A stretch of 64,000 nt of DNA. It comes from Doryteuthis pealeii. Its lineage: Eukaryota > Mollusca > Cephalopoda > Myopsida > Loliginidae. The stretch lies in the NCBI GenBank assembly GCA_023376005.1, contig CM042157.1:60430773-60494772 (forward strand), read 5' to 3'. Shown here piece after piece: positions 10,570-21,042 of this stretch. How positions within the stretch are numbered: the first letter of the stretch is position 1; every line of letters begins with the position of its first letter. A model generated the notes under the pieces. That model saw only the letters and a program-made list of their open reading frames with translations. It was not told the origin of the DNA and did no database searches. The position numbers were made by a program, and so were the translations under genes.

Positions 10570-10870
10570 AGAAGAGATTGATATTTACCATTACCCCATG
10601 TGTACGGGTTAGGCACAAGGCCCTATTAACGTAGGATCACCCACAAGCCAAGACTCTTGGGTGGCAGGTGAAAAAAATGCGTTGATCCCGTCAGCATTCT
10701 CCCTCAAGGGGGGTGCCTCATGCACAGGACAATAAACCCAGCCCTTCCCCTTTAAATCGGGGGGGCAGGTTTTGCCTGGGGGGCCATACCCTGGGATCAA
10801 CAATGTTAGCTTACACAGTCCAGGGCACCCTCCGGTCAAAACCCAGAGTTTTGATTAGAAAAGATTCTTC
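10570..10870 (+). repeat. R6 repeat
   Basis: 'aggatcacccac', 'aatgcgttgatcccgtcag', 'ggggggtgcctcatgcac'-type text, 'caataaacccagccct' and 'ccctttaaatc'. Copies at 11540, 52790 (reverse) and 57155. GC-rich compared with the surroundings. The open frames here belong to the repeat. Confidence 0.75.
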
Positions 10871-10919
10871 ACCAGCAAGGGGACACTCTTCTTTCCATTG
10901 TGTGTACTACACAAATTTG

Positions 10920-11121
10920 GGTTATTTCCTATAAGTCTAACATGATCAAAGGGGAACCACTCTTGGCTGATAGATTATTTATTTATTTTGCCATAAAACT
11001 AACCCTAAACCTTAACCCCGTCTTCTTTTTTCCTAGTAGATAAATAAATAAATAAATAAATAATAATTTATCAGTCAAGAATGGTTCCCCTTTGATCATG
11101 TTAGACTTATAGGAAATAACC
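10920..11121. mobile_element. MITE-A relative, about 56-bp TIRs
   Basis: Ends 'GGTTATTTCCTATAAG' and complement; the arms run through 'tctaacatgatcaaagggga'. The outer 12 bp (GGTTATTTCCTA) equal those of the 4316 element. Flanks 'caaatttg' (10912-10919) and 'caaacgtg' (11122-11129) match at 6 of 8 positions, consistent with an aged 8-bp TSD. Its core holds 'aaccctaaaccttaacccc' and (TAAA)n. Confidence 0.85.
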
Positions 11122-11539
11122 CAAACGTGTATTATAATAAGCCTTTTTTAATACAAGCTATGAGTCACTCAGCATTCAGGGTCATTTCTAAAGAACCAGA
11201 TGGCTAAGGTCAAAACAAGAATCATTTAGCTACTTCTTAATGATGGAAAGTTAAAACCTTGTAATAAAACAAAAACTATTCCCACACCACCCAAAGCACT
11301 AAAAGCTTTTTTTTTCTTTGCTATCTTTAGAGCCTAAAGCTAGATTATGATTTCCTTTAGATCTATTACTTTCAATTAATAAATTGCTAAACAATTCATA
11401 CGTTCTTTATTATTCTTTTAGAATTCAGCTCAGCAGGGAAAAACTAACACAATTAAAACTGTCCTAATGTCATGCTGTCATGTCAAAACAACTAAAAAAA
11501 CAAAAATTCAATAAAATATCTGTCACATAATAAGGTAGA
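11122..11539. other. No feature recognised
   Basis: AT-rich unique-looking DNA. Confidence 0.35.
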
Positions 11540-11795
11540 TATTTACCTCACATCCCACTTATGCAGGTGTGACACAAGGTCTTTTTAATGTGGGACCACC
11601 CACGAACAGAAGCTCATGGGATGGAGGGTGCAAAAAATGTGTTGATCCAGTTGACATACACCCTTAAGGGGGGGGTGCCTCAGGCACTGGGCAATAAACT
11701 CAGCCCTGTCCCTTTAAACCAAGGGGGCAGATGTTGCTGTGGGGGGGTCAACACTTTGATTACTTAACCCTATCAGGACCAAAGCCACTGGACCC
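11540..11795 (+). repeat. R6 repeat
   Basis: Second R6 copy: 'tgtgttgatccagttgac', 'gggggtgcctcaggcactgg', 'gcaataaactcagccctg' and 'aggaccaaagccactgga'. Confidence 0.75.
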
Positions 11796-12024
11796 CCCCA
11801 CCCCGGAAGTCCGATTTCCTTCCTGCTTTCTTCTTTCTTTCATCACTCCCTTAAACTTCACAAGAGTTCCCTATTTATTTCCTTCATTTATTCCTTCTTT
11901 CCATAGTTCATTTGGTTTTTATTTCCTATTTTCTTTCAGCTTTCTATTTCACTTGTTCTTTTCCTTCAATTAATTTTTTTCATTCTAAGAAAAAAACAGA
12001 AGCAATGTCAATGTTAGACTACAT

Positions 12025-12078
12025 AGCAGAGTTAGGCCCATAACCCAGAGGTTCGTTGATTGGAACTACGCTCTGCTA
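12025..12078 (+). pseudogene. Initiator-tRNA-Met-like pseudogene
   Basis: 'agcagag' and 'ctctgct' can pair as an acceptor stem. Between them lies 'ggcccataaccc', the anticodon arm of tRNA-Met with a CAT anticodon. A T-arm-like 'cagaggttcg...ggaac' follows. The D arm is almost wholly deleted (54 bp in total), so this is a decayed tRNA copy or a SINE head, not a working gene. Confidence 0.6.
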
Positions 12079-12099
12079 CCAATTTCCATTAACCAATTT

Positions 12100-12190
12100 A
12101 ACAATCTAAGACAGTTCTAAGTGACAGTCATTTCTAGGCTGCAGGTTCAATCCTGTTCAAGGGTGGGAGTAACATAGAATAATAATAATT
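12100..12190 (+). repeat. SINE-D fragment
   Basis: 'aagacagttctaagtgacag', 'ggctgcaggttcaatcctg' (B-box-like) and 'gtaacatagaataataat'. The same unit occurs at 25320-25440. Confidence 0.65.
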
Positions 12191-12199
12191 AACAATTGT

Positions 12200-12470
12200 T
12201 CTTTCATACTTTCTTTCTCTTTATCTACTTTTGTTCTTTCCTATTTTATCCATTACTCCCTTCCTTCCTTTCGACATATTTTCATCCATTTATTTTTTTT
12301 TGTTCATTCTTCCTTCCATACTTGCTGTTCCCTTCTTGTCATTCCTCTTCCTTTCTTTCCATTTTATTCCTTCCTGTTATTTCTTTCTTTATTCTATTCC
12401 TTCCTGAAATTTTTCATTCATTTCATTCATTTCTTTATTTCAACAAAACATCAGTCCCATAACAAAGTAG
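12200..12470. other. Pyrimidine-rich tract
   Basis: Long T/C-rich stretch with 'ttcctt'-type runs. The open frame reflects composition. Confidence 0.6.
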
Positions 12471-12552
12471 CCAAAAATTGATATAATCAATTTATTACTA
12501 ATAACCCAACGACACAACTGAGGCTGTTTATTTAGCACAATGCTTTGATGTT

Positions 12553-12847
12553 ATACATATATATTTACCAGCCTCTCCCACACAACTAGGATGTGACACA
12601 TGGTCAATTTCTAAGCAGAGCCTAACAGGTTTTAATTCAGAGTTTTCCTTCTCCCAACTGGTTGCCTAACCAAGGTCTAAAAGCCCAGTCTGTTCTTCTA
12701 TTTACTATTGCAAGGAGGGAGAATAGTTGGATGCATATTTTTACAAGGGTATTAGTGCTATGTTAAATGCCAACAGTGCCTTCCAGGATTTGAACTCGGG
12801 TCACTGAAGCCATTTCCTACAATGATAACCATTACACCATGAGCTCC
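12553..12847 (-). repeat. SINE-B, near full length
   Basis: From 'gagctcatggtgtaatgg' (reverse strand) to the 'tcctagttgtgtgggagagg' 3' end next to a TA tract. Confidence 0.85.
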
Positions 12848-13054
12848 TATACTAAAACTGTTTTAGGAATTTAGAATTATAATATCAACTATGTTGGCTC
12901 GTAAAGAAAGAGAGCGAGTCATAGAGGACACCTGCAGTATGTGATGCAATACACGTACAGTACATAAAACTGAAGAATGGACTCTAGAAATTTCCATTTA
13001 TGTAAATGCTAAATATAATTTCACTTAGTCATATTTTATGAATATTATATACAA

Positions 13055-13330
13055 TACCATCTATAAGTACACCCCAAACAATAAATAAAATAAGATGTTA
13101 ATTTTCTTCTAAGCCAAACCCACAAGGATTTTATTATTTCTAGTGGAACATAATACAATGAAAATGGATATTATTAAGCATTATTTACTTATACAGTATT
13201 ATCCATAAATAAGTATACCCCAAACAATTTTATGTAAAAAAGTTAATTTTCTTCAGAACTAAAAATACCAAGATTTTATCATTTCTCAAGGAACATTATA
13301 TAATTAAAATAGATATTAAAAAGGTATTAT
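13055..13330 (+). repeat. Tandem pair of a 135-bp unit (Tc1/mariner-end-like)
   Basis: Two consecutive units share 'taagtataccccaaacaa'-type text, 'gttaattttcttc', 'caaggattttattatttct' and 'ggaacattatataattaaaa'. A third diverged copy lies near 45985-46125. The start 'acagtattatccataaataa' resembles a Tc1-type terminal repeat; that part is inference. Confidence 0.6.
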
Positions 13331-13639
13331 TTTGACTAAAATAGGAAAAAAAAAGTAAATGAAGAGAAAGAAAGTATGAAAGAACATAATAAATGAAAAA
13401 AAAATTAATTGAAGGAAAAGAACAAGTGAAATGGAAAGCTGAAAGAAAATCAAAATGGAAATTATTAGGTAATAAAAAAGAGTAAAGCAGAGAATTTGAA
13501 TACAACAAAAGTCTTAAGAACTCATGTACTCTGATCAATTTCATTACTGAAGATATTTTCATCTTTCAATAAATAAATAATTACATGATTATAAGTTCTT
13601 TGCAATCAAGCATAGAAAGCAGGGGGAAAAAAAAAGGTG

Positions 13640-13826
13640 CTATTCGCAGAATTGCGTCCCGGCCTCCTGCTTTAAAAAACGCTAGGCGGTGATAGCTAAA
13701 AAAACAACTCCACCTACATTGTGGTATAAAAATAAAATAAAAATACCGAAAAAAAATATTGATTTTTTATTTGTAATTGATTGTTGAAAAAAAATAAATA
13801 AATAAAATTAAATAAAATTGCTAAAA

Positions 13827-13863
<37 letters not shown>

Positions 13864-14209
13864 AAGATTTTTTTTAGTGGACTGAAGGCGTTTTTATCGA
13901 CAAATTATTTTTTTTTTTTTTAGTGTTAAAAGTAAGCCATATTTTTATCGACAAGCAAATGTAAATATTTAGCCCCCCCCCCCCCCCAAAAAAAATATTT
14001 TAAAGATGGGAAGGTTAAAATATTTACATTTGCTTGTTGAAAAAAGCCTGGAAAAAAAATATCACATTAACTTTTTGGGAAAAAACGCCTTAAGCACTGG
14101 TTGTTGTTTTTCAGCTAGGGACTTCATTTGTTGGTAGGGTTTTTTTTTTTTTCAGTTATCACCACCTAGCGTTTTTTAAGGCAGGAGGCCGGGACACAAT
14201 TCTGTGAAT

Positions 14210-14212
<3 letters not shown>
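13640..14212. mobile_element. Foldback element, about 70-bp TIRs
   Basis: Left terminus 'tgctattcgcagaattgcg' and right 'acaattctgtgaatagca' are complementary. Pairing continues through 'cccggcctcctgc' and 'aaaaacgctaggcggtgata'. Inner segments also pair ('atatttacatttgcttgt' at 14019-14036 against its complement near 13953-13968). Non-coding, with poly(A) and poly(C) runs. Confidence 0.85.
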
Positions 14213-14244
<32 letters not shown>

Positions 14245-14983
14245 CATTTTCATCATCATTATCACTGTTATAGAGTAAATACCAGTAAAGCAGGTTGCTT
14301 AAAAAGTAAGAAAACTGTTCAAGTACCCCACTCCTCTTTTCAACTCATAAAAGGTTATCAAAAAGCCCATCAAGCTGTCAAAAAAAGCAGCGCTAAAATA
14401 AAAATTAATAGCGTGAGGAAGCTTTCATGCTATGTTATGAAATAATACAAGAAAGAAAGAAAATAAAAAAAAGTAAAGAAAATAACGCAACAGGTATAAA
14501 TACATCCTCTTGCTTTAACTTTCTGTCTGTCCTTTCCCCGCACTTAAACTGTAATGGGGTACCAAAGTAATAGGGCATTTTTGTAATATTAGATTTCCCT
14601 ATTATTTCTGCCCCCATGTTGTATATGTCAGGGTACAATTAAGGTGGAATCAATGTCAGAAAGTAGGGGTGGGGGAGTTTATTATCCAAAATTAAAATGT
14701 TAAAAATTAAGGGTGGATAATCTTGGCTTTATTAAAAAGATGCCTGACTAACAAAAGATTTTTTTTTTAACTTGGCATTTTTATTAAAAAAAAAAAAAAA
14801 AATCTTAAAGTGTGAGAAGCAGAGGGAAGGGGAGGGAGTAGTATTAGCTCATTTTATCCAACCCGCCTCCCTAACCTTCTATTCCTATTCAATGTTTAAT
14901 AAAAACCCTCACACTACAATGATGAATAAGAGTCAGCACTAATGACAACCTTATTTTATACAATTTCAGAAATTCAATGTATC

Positions 14984-15019
<36 letters not shown>

Positions 15020-15762
15020 TCTTCCTCTTTGCTTGATTGGATGCTAAGCTTTTGTTAATATCCTCACAATATTTTGCATAAAATTTTCATATTTTTTTTT
15101 TTCCTAAATAGAAGTTTGTACTTAACTACATCTCCTTGGGTGCAGATGCCCCATATGAAAGGCATGCTCCCCATGACCAATGTCACACAATCATTTTAAA
15201 CACTTCATACTCAGTTGCAGCATCAATATTTTAAGAGCTAATGTATTAAATAAATGCGAATGTCAGTGTCATTTTTTCAATTTTACTCCTAAAGGTTTTA
15301 GCTCAAAATATCATACCTTTTTAGAAACGGGCCGACTCCATGAGCAAATTAAAAATGTTCTGGACCGAATCTGGATCTAGAATCTTGAAATTTTGGATTC
15401 ACAAGTTTTTATTACTGTGATGGTTTCCAGCAATTTTTTAAGTGATTTTTTGTGACAAATCTTTTGTACAATGACTTTTTATAACTTGGAAATAAATTTA
15501 GGAATAATCAAAATTAATTGCAAAATCAAGTGTGAGGTGTATCATTGTTGGGCTAAGGCCCAATTAAGACCCCTCCCCAAGAGCTTGATTAACAGCTGCC
15601 CAATACGGTGTTTTTTAAGCTAATGTATTAATAAAGTTCACAATTATTTAAGCAAGTAAATACATTATACTTAGTTGCAATGTTTTAAGAGCCGGCGTAC
15701 TAATGTAGTTCATAATCATTTTAAAAATCATCACAAAAAAAATCTATTTATTAGATGAGACG
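14213..15762. other. AT-rich stretch without recognised genes
   Basis: Several poly(A)/poly(T) runs. The short open frames lack motifs. Confidence 0.45.
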
Positions 15763-16165
15763 AACAAGTACTACCAATTTGGGTCAGAGTGGGCTTGGGA
15801 GTAATAGCAACAAAGTGGTAGCTACAAACTCATGGTGTAATGGTTATCATGGAAATAGAGACAGCAACCAGAATTCAAATCCTAAATGGGGCTTTTAGCA
15901 CCTTACATAGCGTCAATACACTTGGGAAAGGTATGCATCCACATATTTTCCTCCAGCTATGGATAATTAGTAGGGCAGACTGGGCTCTTTAACCTTGGTA
16001 TGGTAACCAGTCTACAAGAAAGAAAACTAAATTCAAACCCGTTAAACTTCACTTTAAAAAAAAGAATTGACCTTATGTCATATCCTGCTAGTCTGGAAGG
16101 GTTGGGTAAACACACAAACTCATCAGACCTCCAGAACTGGAGCCTCACCACCAGATGCAGTTTAG
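15763..16165 (+). repeat. R3 copy split by a SINE-B
   Basis: 'gtactaccaatttgggtcag' (15771 on) and 'agacctccagaactggagcc' (16125 on) are consecutive in R3 elsewhere but are separated here by SINE-B. Confidence 0.8.
15834..16113 (+). repeat. SINE-B, nested in R3, 10-bp TSD
   Basis: 'ggtgtaatggttatcatgg' head to the 'ggaagggttgggtaaac' end. Flanked by 'acaaactcat' at 15824-15833 and 16114-16123. Confidence 0.85.
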
Positions 16166-16497
16166 TGAACACTTGTTTACCTTAATGAGAATTTTAAACC
16201 ACTAATTTTTTTATTCAATGTTTTTCTCAATGGAATTATATGGTTGGCTGGCTAAAAATAGAGTGAAGCTATTTCTAAAACAGAAAATGTCTGAGAAAAT
16301 GTTTATCATGGTTTAATCTATCAAAAATCAATATTCTTGTTTTAATGCTAGGATAATTTAATGTAAGCTACTTAAATTAATAACCTTAATAATTTTATTT
16401 TCTTCATTTAGTACGTTACGGTTTGGTTTCTTTGTTTAAGGGCATATCCACTTTCATGAGTTAAACCTTGTAAAAAAAACCTTGTAAAAAAAAAATA

Positions 16498-16765
16498 ATG
16501 GTACTATTTAACCCATTGTTAGGTGGATGTGGGGGTTCATACCTTTCCCAAGAGTATTAGTTCAAAATTTAATGTAATAGCACAACTGTAGTTCAAATTG
16601 GCTTACTGCGATGTCACAGTTCATCATGTTAGCCACTACGCTATGGGGACTCCCCTTTCATAAGGGAATTAGGCTGAAAGTGAATATAGTGTAAATGGAG
16701 TTTTAACTCACTAAGATGTTACAGTCCAGTACGTTAGCCACTCTACCACAAAGTGTCTCCCAAAG
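16498..16765 (-). repeat. SINE-C copies, reverse strand
   Basis: The reverse strand reads 'ggggagtccccatagcgtag', then 'tgtgacatcgcagtaagcc' and 'cttgggaaaggtatgaacc'. A second truncated head is at 16690-16765. Confidence 0.65.
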
Positions 16766-16856
16766 TGGATTTAATGTCAAAATATAAGAATTACAAAATT
16801 AAGATATTACATAGGTTTTATAACGTTAGCCACAATGCCATGTGTTTCTAAGATAG

Positions 16857-17280
16857 AAAGAAGGATCTGGCAACTGACCTGGTAAATGCTCATAAGGTCA
16901 TTAATCATCTTAACAACAGCAACCTTGAGCACCTTTTTGATCTCCATCTTTCTAACACATGTGGGCATGCCTACAAAGTCAGAAAACAGCATTGCTCAAA
17001 TAACTTTCGGAAACATTTTTTCACACTCAGAATTGCCGAGGCATGGAATAAGCTGCCTGCATCCGTTGTAGGCTGCCGAAACACGGCATCTTTCAAAGCC
17101 TCCATGCTTCCTATAGTCGGCCAACACTATACCTGATACCCCCTCCACACACATACATGTATATTATTACTGTAAACTGTTCATGTTCCTGACACTAATA
17201 CATTATTCTGTGTACTAGATAGGAGACTTTGATGAGTTGTGGTGCACCTGAGCACTGTACACAATAAATTTCATTATTAT
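16857..17280 (+). pseudogene. LINE 3' end, ORF2 C-terminus
   Basis: An open frame of about 92 codons runs from 16857 to a TGA at 17134-17136. It reads 'NLEHLFDLHLSNTCGHAYK', then 'RKHFFTLRIAEAWNKLPASV' and 'NTASFKASM'. This is the usual C-terminal block of non-LTR ORF2 proteins (consensus type 'FF..R....WN.LP..VV....SFK'). About 140 bp of 3' UTR follow, ending 'caataaatttcattattat'. The RT domain itself is missing (5' truncation). Probably CR1/Jockey group, clade uncertain. Confidence 0.8.
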
Positions 17281-17283
17281 AAT

Positions 17284-17403
17284 GGACATATCACTAGTTT
17301 GTCCGAGGTGAGATATCAAGGATGCTCACCTATTCTGATTATGCTATTCTATATAGATAGTCTATTCATAGAGTAGATGAAGTCGAAAACTGGGGTCGAC
17401 AAT
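17284..17403 (+). repeat. Dispersed repeat shared with 24915-25035
   Basis: 'actagtttgtccgaggtgag', 'atcaaggatgctcacc' and 'aactggggtcgacaattt' have reverse-complement partners at 24915-25035. Confidence 0.65.
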
Positions 17404-17705
17404 TTACTTCCGGTTTAAGATTTTGCTACTTCGGATCAATTCCAAACGGTATGAAAAAATATGACACTGACATTTGCATTTATTATTAGAGATCAACTTC
17501 AAAATGAATGTACAATATTATAGCAGAAGTGAAATTTCTACCTTTTCACAACATGGCATATGGTGAAAAATCAGTTAATTCAGAATTAAGAAAAGGAGGA
17601 GCTCATTTCAATCTGAGGATTGTCTTCTTCAATCAAAAGAGATAAAAATAATCTCGCAAAGTGGATAAAGTCAGGAACGAGCTCTTCTTGAAAGATCTGA
17701 AGAGA

Positions 17706-18543
17706 CTACAAGCAGACATATTGATTTCTTTAGCAAAGATTATCTGTGGGAGCAAGATTTTGTGAAATCTAACCAGTCAGTAATTGAGTCTACATTTCTA
17801 TGCTTGGTTGGTTGAATGGATGAATGGGTGGATTTTAAGGCATGTCAACCCTTTTGGTTTATTTTATGCTGCACATGTTTTGTCTTATTCATTCTTATTG
17901 AGTATTGAATTTTTTTTTTTTTCAAAATCAATATTTTTTTAAGAAACATTTTTTAAAACATTCTATTTAACCCATAGATGGGACCCTAACAGGTTTTGTT
18001 TGTTTTTGTTTTTTGTTTTACGGCATATCAACCTCAGTGGGTCATTTAATGCTGATAAAGTTTTGAAATAAACCAATTCTTAATGGATAATACAATTTTT
18101 TTATAAATACATTTTTCTATTTAACCCATAGATGGGACCCTAACAGGTACTACCACTCCAGGTCAGAGTGGACCAGGGAGCAATGGTGATTAAGGGGTGC
18201 TCCACATTCCCCAAACCTCCAAAACTGGAACCTCACCATCAGATAGAGTTTAACGTCATTCCCAGGACATGTAGACCGCAGACACTGCCTTCTAGCACCC
18301 ATATGATAAAAAGGGGTTGGGGCTTGCCATAAGGGCAATAGGGTTGGGAAAATCATATAGGTGCTAGGGCTTGACGTGACCAGCCGATTGATCGGAGGGG
18401 GCCTCTCCGACCGCCCGTCTAGCCCAAGATAGGGCCAAAGTGGAGTATTGCAAGTCATTGACTGCTCAACCCCCTGGGTTCTATCCTTAAGCATCACGGG
18501 TCTTACCCCTCTGCAGAGGTGCAGTCAGTGCACTCTAACGCCT
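17706..18543 (+). repeat. R3, first tandem copy (longest)
   Basis: Order of modules: 'actacaagcagacatattg', 'tcagtaattgagtctaca', 'ttggttggttgaatggatg', 'ggcatgtcaacccttttgg', 'atttaacccatagatgggac', 'ggtcagagtggaccaggg', 'ggaacctcaccatcagat', then the distal module 'tgctagggcttgacgtgacc' to 'gcactctaacgcc'. It best defines the family. Class unknown: no tRNA head, RT or TIR was seen. Confidence 0.8.
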
Positions 18544-18544
18544 C

Positions 18545-18802
18545 AGTAATTGAGTCTACACTTCTATGCTTGGTTGGTTGAATGGACGGATGGATCGATT
18601 TTAAGGTATGTTAACACTTGGTTTATTTTATGCTGCACATGTTTTGTCTTATTCATTCTTGTTGAGTATTGAAATTTTTTTTTTTCAAAATCAATTTTTT
18701 TTAAAAAAACATTTTTTAAAACATTCTTTCTATTTAACCCATAGATTGGACCCTAACAGGTACTACCACTCTGGGTTAGAGTGGACCTGGGAGTAATGGC
18801 GA
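18545..18802 (+). repeat. R3, second tandem copy (short)
   Basis: Starts again at 'tcagtaattgagtctacact', 766 bp after the first, and ends in 'gggagtaatggc' where the next unit begins. Confidence 0.8.
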
Positions 18803-19560
18803 CTACAAGCAGACATATTGATTTCTTTAGAAGATTATCTGTGGGAGGAAGACTTTGTGAAATCTAACCAGTCTACACTTTTACAATTGGTTGGTTGGAT
18901 TTTATGGCATGTCAATTTTTTTTAGACTTTGTTCTGTGGCATTACTTTCGTATTTTGCCTGAGAGTTGTCTGCCCTCTTCTTTTCCGGTTGCTCGACCCA
19001 CGAGGCACTACTATGGTTAGACTCTTGGTCTACCCCTTCTCGTTGGGTTTCGCCCCCCCCCTTACATTACTGTAAGTTATTCGTACAGCATGGAGTATTC
19101 CAAGTCTCATGTCTGTCATTTTTATGTTTATCCTTTCACATGTCACTTTGTATTAATTATGTATGTATGTTTATGTACACCTTATATTTTATGTATCTTG
19201 TTATATCCATGTGCTGTATCATATTAAATGTTTTGTCTAACAACCCTTGTCAGAGTTTGTATCTTCAAGTATAATCAACTTTGAATTTTACAGTTCTATT
19301 CAATCTTGATAGGTATTGAATTTTTAAAATTTTTAAACACATTATTTAAAACTCATTCTTTCTATTTAACCCATAGATGGGACCCTAATAGATACTACCA
19401 CTCCAGGTTAGAGTGGACCTGGGAGTAATGGCAATGAACGGGTACTCCACATTCTCTAGAACTCCAGAATTGGAACTTCACTATTATATTCTGTTTAACC
19501 TTATATCCAGGACACTAAGACCCTCAGCTACTACCTTCTAGCACATATATGATAAAAAGG
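18803..19560 (+). repeat. R3, third tandem copy split by a solo LTR
   Basis: Restarts at 'gactacaagcagacatattg' and breaks at 18934. It resumes at 19293 ('gttctattcaatcttgatag') through the 'gggaccctaatagatac' body to 'gataaaaagg'. Confidence 0.8.
18935..19292 (+). mobile_element. Solo LTR, 358 bp, 4-bp TSD
   Basis: Begins TGTGGC and ends TTTTACA (TG...CA). Flanked by GTTC at 18931-18934 and 19293-19296, and it interrupts an R3 copy. It carries 'ggttagactcttggtctac' and a polyadenylation-like 'attaaa' near 19225. No internal region is present, so recombination between two LTRs is the simple explanation. A 4-bp TSD suits a Gypsy-type element, but the clade is inferred. Confidence 0.75.
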
Positions 19561-19857
19561 AAGCGCGTGGTATAATGGTTAACGTCATGGAAAATGGACT
19601 CAGCGCCCCCAGTTCAAATCCTGGATATGGTAATTGCATTTCACTTAGTGCTAATACCCTTGGGAAAGGTATGAATTCTACTCTCCCTCCAGCTATGGAT
19701 AAATAGTAGGGCAGACTGGGCTCTTTAACCTTGGTTAGGCAACCGGTCTAGGAGAAGGAAAACTCTGAATTCAAACCTGTTGAACTCCGCTGAAGAAATT
19801 GACCTCGTGTGTCACATCCTGCTCGTGAGAGGGGGTTGGTAATATATATATATATAT
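19561..19857 (+). repeat. SINE-B, full length, 16-bp TSD
   Basis: From 'aagcgcgtggtataatgg' to 'agggggttggtaatata' plus (TA)n. Flanked by 'atatatgataaaaagg' at 19545-19560 and 19858-19873. The complete R3 target is restored when it is removed. Confidence 0.92.
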
Positions 19858-20089
19858 ATATATGATAAAAAGGGGTTGGGGGTACACTTCTATGTGTATC
19901 TACATTTTCTGAAAGATATACACACAGTTATTGGATGGTTCATGGGTTGTCTGCTAAAGCATTCTTCATTTCATGGTTTTCAGGCACTGAAGAAATATTT
20001 ATATACAATCAAAGAAAAGCTAAAAGAATTTGCAGATTAAAATCTTTCCATGTCGCCTGATAATTGCGATAATGTGAAACTGCCAGTTG

Positions 20090-20330
20090 CGATTTATCTG
20101 CTTGTATTATTCTAATTTTTCGGACCATTGTCCAGCGTAGTATTATCTGCGTTATTTGGACTATTGTCCTCATCTTCATTGTTATCTGTACAACGTTTCT
20201 TCCGATATGCCCCCTGTCTTCTTCAGGTATTTCTTGTCGATTCGGGAACTTTCTTGTCAAAAACAGCATTTCGGCCATTGAACCTGTCAGCCTTCTTCAG
20301 GTGTACCTTGTTGTCTATGTGAGTATAGCA
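20090..20330 (+). repeat. FBR fragment
   Basis: 'ttggactattgtcctcatc', 'ttatctgtacaacgtttctt' and 'cttcttcaggtatttcttg', one arm of the foldback retroposon. A second 'ccttcttcaggtg' follows at 20289. Confidence 0.7.
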
Positions 20331-20449
20331 ATGATTCAAATTAGGAAATCATTTTTGAATATAATAGTTTGACTGTTATGCAAACAAAGCATCAAAGAAC
20401 TTATGAAGGTCTTATTCAAATAATGACATCATTATTTTGGCACACATAT

Positions 20450-20620
20450 CATTCCGACATGTGTCACAAGGAACATCATGAACATATTTTTTTTGACCAT
20501 GACCATGAGCTTATGCTGGTGTAAAAAAAAAAAATAATAACCGAGGTGGGGGTGAGAAAGGAGACTTATTGACAATCTTGTTGTGTCAACAGAAAGGATT
20601 TCTTGAGAGAGACACACACA
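20450..20620 (+). repeat. LINE 3'-UTR fragment
   Basis: 'gaccatgagcttatgctggt', then 'gagacttattgacaatcttg' and 'tgtcaacagaaagga', the same text as the 3' end of the reverse-strand LINE at 22128-22250. Confidence 0.65.
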
Positions 20621-20654
20621 TTGAGGCGTAAAATCAAATGACATAAGTTATTTT

Positions 20655-21035
20655 CGATATTTTTATTTTCAAAGTAATTTACTTTAAAAACAATTTGAAG
20701 AAACACCTGAAGAAGGCCAGAGGTTACAGCAACTGAAACGTTGTGTTTTTACATACTACAATAAAGATGAAGACGCCAGTATGAAAAAAAAAATCAAAAT
20801 TATACACAAAGTCTCATCTCAAAAATTTAGACAAATAAATTTATTTCATCTAAATTTAATAAATACTGGATGGTAAGCCTAATTTTCAATATTTTCATTT
20901 TCGAAGTATTTACTTTGAATTTAATTAAATTTGAAGAAACACCTGAAGAAGGCCAGAGGTTACAGCAACTGAAACACTGTGTTTTTACATACCACAATAA
21001 AGATGACACAATAGTATGAAAAAAAATTATACACA
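20655..21035 (+). repeat. Two FBR-related units in tandem
   Basis: 'gaagaaacacctgaagaagg', 'gaggttacagcaactgaaac' and 'accacaataaagatga' occur at about 20697-20770 and again at 20935-21008, each preceded by 'attttcatttt'-type text. Confidence 0.65.
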
Positions 21036-21042
21036 TGGTGTT

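Noticed and set aside
10609..10934. Overlapping open frames on both strands
   Set aside because: Both lie in the GC-rich R6 repeat, which recurs at three other places.
12196..12462. 88-codon Phe/Ser-rich frame
   Set aside because: Pyrimidine tract translation.
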